From Hydractinia symbiolongicarpus (taxonomy: Eukaryota; Cnidaria; Hydrozoa; Anthoathecata; Hydractiniidae), in assembly GCF_029227915.1 (NCBI RefSeq), contig NC_079887.1, positions 15,054,001-15,118,000 on the forward strand: DNA of 64,000 nt. Direction: 5' to 3'. Within the stretch, counting starts at the first letter, position 1. Each line of letters begins with the position of its first letter. Shown piece by piece: positions 49,997-59,600 of the stretch. The position numbers and the translations under genes were made by a program. The notes beneath the pieces are model-generated. The model made no database searches. It was given only the letters and a program-made list of their open reading frames with translations, and was not told the origin of the DNA.

Positions 49997-51819
49997 ATGT
50001 ATACCAGTACGATCTTTCACGTCTTTGTAATGTTGGTTTATCTACAATTACCGCATTTATTTGTCGGTTACAGAATGTGGCAGGTAGTTAAACTGTATTT
50101 TTATTAAATTTTTATACTTAGCAGGCACACCACTTGACAACTCATAAACTTTAAAGAGATTTTAAACGTTATCTTTCTTGAGGTTAACCACATTAGGGAA
50201 AATATCTAACACTTTGTTTGTTTTTTTCAGAAAATCTAACACTTATTTATACTCTATCAATTTACATGTTTGAATCACAAATGACTTAAAAATCGCGTTT
50301 CTTTTAAGGAAGCTAACCAAGCCCAATAATGCAGCTTCTACATCGACTGTTTGTCAAATACAACTTCTATTTCTTGCTCCCCCATATGAAAACTCTCTTC
50401 AATGTGAATGTATTTTAGAAGAGAGGTTGCATCTACCACACAGAATGCGGAAGTGCACAAGTATGTAAAGAAAATATATGTACAGAAGTGACAACAACAT
50501 TGGAAATAGCTTCAAAACAAATGGTGAGAAACCGTTTTGTGTACCGCTGCCTAAAGACCTTAAAAGCTCCCTAACGTCCAAAAGGTCATACCCACAGTCG
50601 TTAAATGTTTGGAGGGATTTTTCAAAGATTTTTTTAGCTTATATGGAAATTTTAAACCATCCAAAATTCTTTGAAACAATGCAGTATATCACCAATCTGT
50701 TTCATTTTAATTTTTAGTGTCCTGGTGTTTTCAAGAAGCTGTGCTATTTAAACAAAGATTGCAACTGTCCGTCGGAAATAATGATATGTAAAAACTACGA
50801 ATGTGTATTTCCGAAGGAAAATGTCAAAGTAGGAGCCTTTTATATAAAATATCTTGCCACTCTAGCCTAGGTTTAGTTAACCAATCCGAAACTGTGTGGT
50901 GATACAATGTTCAATCAAAACATTCCAACTTTCTGTTGGAATATTGGAATAGACATTGTATCATCATAAAGTTGATTTTCACTGTTCGCCATGGTTGCAA
51001 CTTCTAACAGTTTGAATCTCACTCTATCAGACAACTTACATTTCCTTCGTAAAACAAATTGGTAGATAATAGAAGTTCATCTTCGGCCTTCTACGATTCA
51101 GCAAATGTTAATGGAAAATTTAAAAATTACGATCATTTATCAATCAAAAAGAGAATCTTACTTTTTCTTTTTTCCTTTGAAAGAAGAATAAATCAATGCT
51201 TTCATGAAAAATTGTGTGAATAAAGATTTTATAAATCATTTTACAGACAGAAATAGCGGAATGCTCCAGCCATACGGAGTGTGGTATGCTGGAAATATGC
51301 AAAAACAAAAAATGCAGAGAAGTTCGTACGTTTGAAGAATTGTATTTATTGGAAAACGTGGTAAGATAATATTTTCACACGTTGTTGTTGATTTTGTTGT
51401 TTTTCGCTTTTGTTGTTAGGGTAAGTCTTATATGTTGCACTATATAATACAAAATATAAAAAGACGGCAGCTTTAGTGACATACATTGTCATCACCATTC
51501 ATATGTTACACCACAGATAACTGTCGTAATTCAGGTTGTAAACAGACTAAATAGTTTTTAATCATGCTTTGTTTTTATAATCTCTGCACTAGAAGTTGAG
51601 AATTTCTGTTGCACAACATCCTCACTGTTTTATGCGCTAGATTGGTTGGAGATCAAAATAAGTGTACAAATAACTTACCTGCCGAACACAGTGGTGGATA
51701 ATTTTAAATTATATAACTGGCTTGTCAAACGTAATTAGTAGAATATGACTATTCTATGATATTCTTGTCTGCTTTATTATACAGTTTTTTCTTTTTAGCT
51801 CGAGAAATATAGAAATTGA
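49997..51819 (+). CDS. Gene D: short secreted cysteine-repeat paralogue of gene C (145 aa)
   Basis: Exons 49997-50083, 50419-50523, 50718-50828, 51247-51360 and 51799-51819 are in frame (438 nt), and all introns are phase 0. Exon 1 encodes MYTSTIFHVFVMLVYLQLPH, a signal peptide. Exon 2 carries CIYHTECGSAQVCKENIC. Exon 3 carries the six-cysteine variant with CPGVFKKLC and ICKNYEC, closely matching gene C exon 3. Exon 4 carries CSSHTECGMLEICKNKKC and matches gene C exon 4. Exon 5 would add only LEKYRN before TGA, so the protein ends after three repeats instead of six. No AATAAA is close behind, and a 15 bp minisatellite starts 100 bp downstream. Either the gene is naturally short or the 3' half was lost. 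Confidence 0.7.
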
Positions 51820-51918
51820 TGGTCTACTTCGATTGACGTCTATATTGATTCAAGAGAAACCAGGGTAATATGTTTTCCATTTTGTTCCACAAAAGTTAAA
51901 CAATTGCTACTGTTTAAA

Positions 51919-52320
51919 GCTGACGTTATTATAACTGACGTTGTTTATAACTGACGTTGTTATAGCTGACGTTGTTATAGCTGACGTTGTTTATAACTGA
52001 CGTTGTTATAGCTGACGTTGTTAGAACTGACGTTGTTATAACTGACGTTATTATCGCTGACGTTGTTATAGCTGACGTTGTTATAACTGCCTTTGTTATA
52101 GCTGACGTTGTTATAGCTGACGTTGTTATAGCTGACGTTGTTATAACTGACGTTGTTATAGCTGACGTTGTTAGAACTGACGTTGTTATAGCTGACGTTG
52201 TTATAGCTGACGTTGTTATCGCTGACGTTGTTATCGCTGACGTTGTTATAGCTGACGTTGTTATAGCTGACGTTGTTATAGCTGACGTTGTTATAGCTGA
52301 CGTTGTTATAACTGACGTTT
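51919..52320. repeat. 15 bp minisatellite GCTGACGTTGTTATA, about 27 units
   Basis: Units of GCTGACGTTGTTATA and ACTGACGTTGTTATA run almost without interruption for 402 bp, with a few 16 bp units (GTTTATA) at the start. Because the unit is a multiple of three, it yields a long spurious ORF of repeated VIADV. Each unit has a TGACGT half-CRE. Confidence 0.95.
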
Positions 52321-52702
52321 TTTTGTTATGCTAAAAAAAAAAACAGGAAAAAAATTTGATAACCTACAATCGGAAGTTAGGGAAAGGGAATTTCTCTTGC
52401 TCTTTGTCTGATTTGCTGGAATCAGAACATGCATTTTTTTTGCACATTATGGTAATGAAGGAGTAAAAAAAAGCTAACTTGGTTCTTAGATGTCTTGTGT
52501 TTGTTTATATAGCAACAACGTAAAACAAACAATGCATTGATGTTTTTCTAAGTATCTTTTATTCTTCTTTTTAGTCTATTCTGAAGAAAATTGGTAGAAG
52601 TTTTTGTAAAAAAGAAGTTATTTTTCTTTATTTCTTAGAAAATTGAAAGAATATTTAAATTTAGCTAAAATATTTTATTATCATTTTTATTATCATTATA
52701 AT

Positions 52703-53334
52703 CCCCGGGGAAGTAAATTTTCATAGGGTTGTTGTTCAAATTGGACATAACTTATCACACTTATAGTACGTCATAAATGAAAAATGGCAAGGAATAAATT
52801 TTTGCTTGCGTCAGCATATTGTCTGTGACGCCATCAGAAGCCTAAAATTTGTTAAAAATGCCACTATCTGCTTGTTCCAGTTGCGAATTTTTGCATTCTG
52901 TTTGAAGATTCTAAAAGCTAAATAAAAGTTATTTAACATATTTCCGAGTTTTACATGGGTCGCAAAAAAAATTGCCCAAAATTGCTCGAAAATCCGGGTT
53001 TTTTCCGATTTTCGTGTAAAATCTGCCAATATTGAGAAATCAGATTAATCACGTGTCCAAATTATGCAAAATCATTCTTCTTAATAAACAAAGTTGTGTT
53101 GTAAGTTTCAAGTTTTAAGGATAATCCTAACAGGAGTTATTAAATTATATAATGGCCAATATTATAGCCTCTAAAAGGTATGGGACCTAAGAATTTGGCA
53201 TGCAGGTGTCTAATAGATTAATATTGAAACTCAGTAAGTTTCATAGCCATATAACATAGCAATAAGGAGTTATTAAAAAAACGTTAGGGTGGGGGGGGGG
53301 GCGGATTCTGCCCTCCTCCCTGGACCGAATAGGG
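52703..53334 (+). mobile_element. TTAA-flanked MITE, copy 3
   Basis: The right terminus GGACCGAATAGGG is followed by TTAA (53335-53338). The block ACTTATAGTACGTCA, the TTTTTGCTTGCGTCAGCA block and CAAAGTTGTGTTG match copy 1 in the same order. A G-run with GCGGATTCTGCCC precedes the terminus. The left terminus is not clear, so the start is approximate. Confidence 0.65.
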
Positions 53335-53338
53335 TTAA

Positions 53339-54764
53339 AGGATATACCGTTAAAAGGATAAATAAAATACAATATTTATAAACATCTACATCTGGCGTGT
53401 TTTGTATTCTCTGATTAAAAATTTAAATTTTATTTTTAAAAAAGCCTAATAAATGTCAATTTCATTTGTAAATGTAAAAGGCGGGAAATTAGAAAACCTG
53501 TACATCACGTGTTAAAAACAATTAACATCCATTTGTGGGATGACACATTAAAGGAATGTTATTATTCATGACATGATCTCGTACATACAAAAGCTTCCCT
53601 GTTATAGTGCTCTTTAGCTGTAGCACAAAAGTTAACCTTGCTCTAATTTGTCGAATCACGCGCGCGGTGATAGAAAACTTTTGAGCTTTTGGTAATTATA
53701 GCAAAAAATGCAGCTGAATGTAAAAAGCACCTTTACGCATTATTTCTAGGCTCGTTTTTATCTTAGTAACAAATGTGCAATTTGACAAAATTACTGCTGG
53801 TTGAGATATTTTTTCGCTGATTAGCTGCTCTTGGACAAAGTTAAATTTACTCTAACTTTAGCGACGTTGCTTTAGAAACAACCAATGATATTTGAGTATT
53901 TTGACCTATTCTGTTATTTTGCTAACCGTCAACAAAAATTTAAAAATATTAACATGGATATTTCAAGATGATGAACAACAAGGACATTGACCATATGAGT
54001 GACAAAAAGTAATCCAATGTCACGCAGGATTTGAAGATTTATCAATACAAAACAACCAATTGTAGACCTCAATGAATTTGCTGTTTGTAAAGTATAAGAC
54101 ACCTTTGTAAAGGGTAATAGCCGAAAATGCAGCCCAATGGAAACAAGCCATTACATTCTATAAAACTTGCCGTTCAAAAATTAATCACAATGATTCTGTA
54201 AGGAAGGGATGCCTACACACATCTTAGTGGTAAAATTCTGGTGTAGAACACTATTTGGTCTAAATAAACACGTAGTGGTTATTCACATTTAAAATCTATT
54301 AATGTTCTTACTTTCGTTTCCGTAGAGTCCCTTATACGTAAATTATGGATGAAGTTGATAAGGAGGCGCTTTCGAAAACTCCCATAAAATATTTGTAATA
54401 ATAAAAAAAAAATCTTTTACAATATTTAAGGCAAGGGACAAAAATGACTTACTGGCATCCTTTTGTAAGAAAAAAGAACAGGGAAGAATTTTTTCCGCGC
54501 CACGCACAAAAATGAGAGACTTTTTAACAGGGTCCTGCGTTAAGATTATCTTTTGTCCTTTGCATCATATACCTTGGGTATATGTTGCAAAAAACATTTC
54601 CGCTTTAGACAAACTGACAGTAAACAAAAAAGACTGCTGAAAGTTGTTAATTTTCTTCCACTTAACTGTCGTTCTAAGGTCATAACTGGTCCAAGCAATA
54701 AAATAAGCTCTTTTCCAAATCACATGTTCACAATAAGCCAATTGACATATCTGTTCCAGTTCCG
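53339..54764. other. Intergenic, no supported gene
   Basis: AT-rich sequence with no domain-bearing ORF. The 54553-54849 ORF is rejected because its only notable part is the short hydrophobic end described with the inverted repeat. Confidence 0.4.
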
Positions 54765-55500
54765 CAAAATACACAGGAATATCGCCGCAGTAAACATGAA
54801 AACGAGGTTTATTATGAGCATTTTATTTTTCATAGCGTGTTTTTGCTGAGAAGAAGAGTTTACCACAAGATTTTAACTTTATAGTCAGGTTACCATGATT
54901 CTTCAAGAGACGTTGAACCAGACCAATAGTGGATATGAAGTAATTTTGGTTCAAAGTATAACAAAACTGATAACAGTGACTCATAGTTTGGAACCGCTGT
55001 AAATTTTATTGCTCATGGATCACTTTTTATTTTTTCTAAAGAAAATGCTTTTCTCTGGTATGAATTGATTTCATTGTTAAGATCCATTTTTTATCACAAC
55101 AATATTATTGGAAAGTTCCTTGATTTCATCTTTCATTTTCTCCTGAACTATACATATATTGACTAAGGAATGTTGTGTTGAATAGAACTTAGCATATGAA
55201 TGATCATGAGCTGTTGTGTATTCATTTTTGTCATTGTTGAAAACATAAAAGGCAGTGTGAACAAAAGCTGCAAACTCCGAACCACGAGAATATTTTCGTT
55301 TTTACCCTTACTACTACTTACCTCTTTGATTTTATCTGTATCCATCATTTTAGAAAATATGGAAATAAAACTTGACTATAAAGTTAAAATCTTGTAGTAA
55401 AGTCTTCTCAGTAAAAACACGCTGTGAAAAATAAAATGTTCATAATAAACCTCGTTTTCATGTTGCGGCGATACTTTTATGTATTTTGCTTCGTTTTCGA
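54765..55500. repeat. Inverted duplication, arms of about 127 bp, each with a signal-peptide-like micro-ORF
   Basis: The arms at about 54765-54892 and 55374-55500 are reverse complements with about 480 bp between them. Each arm carries a 17-codon ORF plus stop: MKTRFIMSILFFIACFC at 54796-54849 (plus) and MKTRFIMNILFFTACFY at 55408-55461 (minus). The two peptides match at 14 of 17 positions and look like signal peptides or first exons of a secreted protein. No donor site follows before the stop in either. It may be a foldback element or a relic of a duplicated secreted-protein exon. Confidence 0.55.
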
Positions 55501-56631
55501 CAAAAATCGGTATGTAGTTATTTAAAATGAGGGTGACATCCAAACGTGACATCAACACTTCACTTTGTTATTACCTTGAAAATCACTTTGGAAAATTTTT
55601 GAAAATTTATAGAAAAATCATGCTGGATACAATGATGTCTTTGAAATTTACTTTAATTTTACATTAGTACAACACTCTGATTAGAACTGATGTTATGAAG
55701 AAATCTTATGAAAATATAAAAACATCCAGTCCGAACAGCCATTTAAATGGGATTTTTTTGTTTACTTTCTTTTTGTTTTTGTTTTTTTTTTCACAGAAAA
55801 GGTCATTATTTGCATAATAAAGTTCCTGAATCCACCCGTTGTAATTTATGTATTTTCATTGGTTGATATAAAGGAAAGGTAAGCTATGCAACATGCCAAA
55901 AAGCATGCGCATGAAAATGTTTCTTGTGACGACACTTCTCATTTGCTGCAGAATGGTCTTAAGAAAACTTTGATTTAAATGTTCTTAAATATTTTTAAGG
56001 TTAAAGTGGGATTCAGTTATGGCTGCAAGAATAAGAAGATAAATGGTATTGGCTTCACTTTAACTAGGCGATGAAGAAGAAAAAGAAGAAGAAGAAGAAA
56101 TGCTTTAAAAGAAAAAAAGAGTGTCATGGCGCTTTTCATGGGACACAAGCAATTTTTGTCATGCGCATGCTATAAGACATGTTGAATAGCGCGCATTAAA
56201 ATGTGTCTTTGTGTCCCGTTACCTTTAAGCTGTCGACAATATTAGAGTTAAAAACTGTGGTATACCACGGAACATTTTCATCGATCAAACAAACGTATTA
56301 TAAGGAAGAAGTGAAACATATGCTCACTAATGCCTAACCATGCATAAATATTCCTGTTTCGCTGCTAAGGTTAACAAAAGTCATTGATGTAATTCCTGGG
56401 CACATCGCCAGAAGTATACTTAATACTTACAAATATGATCGAATTTATATATGCAAGTGTGTCAGTGTGTTGGTTTTTTATATATATGACGCATGATATT
56501 GAGGATAGCCTGGCTTTGCATTCACTTTAACTAAGAAAAACCTGTTTGATTTAATTTTATTTCTTTTCTAACACTAGTGTAGACTATAGACAAACTATAT
56601 ATACTGAAATAAATAAATTATTATAATCAAG
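55501..56631. other. Upstream region of gene E
   Basis: AT-rich, with a (GAA)n stretch at about 56070-56100. ATGAAAATGTTTCTTGTGAC at about 55911 opens a short hydrophobic ORF that ends quickly. TATATATA lies about 35 bp before the gene E start and could be a TATA element or simple AT sequence. Confidence 0.35.
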
Positions 56632-59600
56632 ATGTTTATTCTCACTGGCGTGTTGTGTGCTTTAACATTGATGCTCGGAAACTGCTTTCAAGGTAGGAAA
56701 TTTTAACTTTATGCCGGTAAAAAAACATTCACTTAAAAGATGTAACTTAACAGATTTGTTGATTTTCTTTAAAGAAAAAAACTTTCGCGGATAGAAACTT
56801 TGGCGTTGGGCAATTAAGGGACAAATTTCGCGGAAACACTTTTGCAAATTCCAAGTAAGATTCTTTTTCATTAAAAAAACTTTCGCAAAAGGTCAAAATC
56901 TATAAGAAAATAACTTATTTGATAAATCCCATCTGAGGTATTGACCATAATCAAAAGTCTGCACCCATTGCTGTTTCAGAGAGAATATCCAAGAAATATT
57001 TGCAGCACCAAAAACTCTATATGTTTTTGTGGTTGATCATTAAAAGAAGAAGTGAATCACTAACTTTGATATTTCCCAGTTTTAGAACTCTATTATAGTG
57101 AAAAATCTTTTGCGTTGTGAAAAATATTCATGACTTCGCATGAAAAAAACTTTGCGTTTTGCTGATGAAAAATTTAAAAAGGCGTAAACATTCGCAAAAA
57201 TGAATAAAATCTTGAAAAAGTATCTGCTCTCAAAGTAACAATTTTTGTGTCTTTTTTCGTTTTGCTGTGGGTTCTCTCTATTTTTAAAATGACAATAAAA
57301 CAAAAAAAGTTTTTAACAAAATTTGTTATAGAGAGATTTCACTGTTCATTAAACATAATACCAGGTAAAAGCAAGAACAAGCACCGAACAGTCGCCATAT
57401 TTTACTTTTTTTCTATTAGATGTAAACAACTTGAGTGGTGACATCGATGAAGTGTACGACAACACTATTGAAGTAACAAAAGGAGAGGATTTCAATGATG
57501 CTATTAAAGCAGGATCGGGTGCGTCTGGTGCATCGGGTGGGTCTGCCTCCGGAAGTGGTTCCGGTATGCAAAATAAAAATACTGATCTATTACAGTTACC
57601 AGTAAATCAAGTAGACACACTGAACATGAAAGAAGCAGGTTCTCCGGGAAATGGACCAACCGCTCCACCTACAAGTGGAACCATTCCAACGCAAGTCTTT
57701 CCAGAAATACCAGAAAAGTACACGCCGGATATTTCCAATGAACAAGCCTTAAATACTGGTGTAAATATACTTTTGTCGTCTGAACTTGTATCTAATGTTT
57801 CTCTCCTATTTAGAGATTTCTTTTTGTGTGTGTGGACATCTTGATTCGTCAAACTCTGGTCATGAAATTCCGTGATTGGCTAGAAACATTCGCTTTCTTT
57901 TCGAAATTGCCGCAAATCTCTTCTTTTTGCTAATAATGCATGAAATAGCAATGCGAAAAATGGCGGGAAGATTCCAGTAAGGTTTCACTGGCTAAGACTA
58001 AAAAATGCAATCTCTTTTTCTGCATGTAAAATGTGTCTCCGTAAAAGATCGGTCAAAACCTGAAAACAGTCACAAAGCGTTCTCAGAAATAACAGAACGA
58101 GTGATCATGCATGGACAAAAATGGAGACTTTATTGTGTGCCTTCTATGCTTGCGTTATTTTCAGGTGTACGACAAAGTTTATTTATTACAGCCAGGAGTA
58201 CATTGAGTGAAAACCTGAGATAACGTCATTGCCGAAGTAACAATTCCTTTTTGATCGTGTGTTTCCAAAATCATTTTCAAAAAAAAAAATCTTTTGTTGA
58301 TGCAAAAAAAAATATTTTGATGTTAAAAATTTTTTTTTTGATAAATGGTTACATTGATGATATTCGACCGAATAGATCAGAATGTCCAGCTTCACCTCGC
58401 CAAGTAACTACTCAAAATATATAACGAATAGGCAATAAAACAAAAATATTCTTTTTACACAAAATATATTTAAGTGCCATCGATTCTGATAACAGATAGA
58501 AGCAGTTACACATTTAGCAAATATGTTTTTTGTTTTAAAAAGATTATTACCCTGTTTTTAGTGCTTTGCAACATTTGCGACAGCCTTTTACAACTCCAAT
58601 ACCTTCGTCACGAAGAATGCTGCTTATGATGATATGCAAAGATGTTTGCTAGAGAAAAAGAAATGCGATATCAACAAGGTAAGTCTATTGTTCTTGAAAT
58701 GAAAATGATTAAACACGCATCTACTTTGTCTAACAATTTTTAACATGCTCTGATGTAAAAAGAAACAATCGAAACGCGTTGATGTAACGACAGCCAGCCA
58801 GAGCTTGCTTTTATCATAGTCATAAGAAAAAAAGATAGTCTGGCGTCTCGGGGCCGTTTCTATTGTTCTCGCTAATCATGTTGTCAAAATGGGGGTGGCC
58901 CGAGCGCCAATACACTAAAATCAGCAAGATGGCTGCCGCAGCCGAAGATTACTTTGGAGATGAAGATTTGGATGCTATTTTGTTGATACTTGAGGGGAAT
59001 ATTCTCGAAAATAATACAGATTTTACTGGAGAGTTCGAGGGAATAGTTGATGAAATCAATGATGAGGTTCCTGCCGCGGGATTTCAGTGTTCTGAGTGCG
59101 AAAAAATATGCAAAAGTCAACGTGGTTTAACCAGGCATCGTAATGTAAAACACGCACCCACAAATACTGATTCTGCCATTGCTTCGACATCACAAAATGT
59201 GAAAAAGACCCCTGAAGAGTTGCTACATCCTCTATACTTCAAGAAATATGTAAACGCTAGTGCATTGAAGCTAGCAAAGGATGAATGTTACTCTGAGAAA
59301 ACACGTGAAGAATTTGATGGCTACACAGTGACACTTGATGAGGCAAATGCATCATATGCTTATGTTCGTGATGTAATTGGTCAATTCAATGGAAATGCTG
59401 AGAAATTTTATCCAAAATTTTACAAATGTATATCAGCAGATGAAGTCATCTTTCAGAAATTATCACGGAAATGTTCAGTTCTACTTGGTTGTGAGGTAGC
59501 AAATCATGTCTTGGCTCATATCACAGGTTCTATTGTGAAAGAAAACACCGTTGAATTTCCGAAACCATGTTACAGTGCCAAGGAAATCAATATCATAAAA

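Noticed and set aside
51799-51866. Longer last coding exon of gene D ending at the donor-like GTAATA
   Set aside because: The phase-0 frame required by exon 4 meets TGA after six codons. The longer open frame is out of phase.
51987-52334. 115-residue ORF of repeated VIADV
   Set aside because: It is a translation of the 15 bp minisatellite, with no conserved start or splice context.
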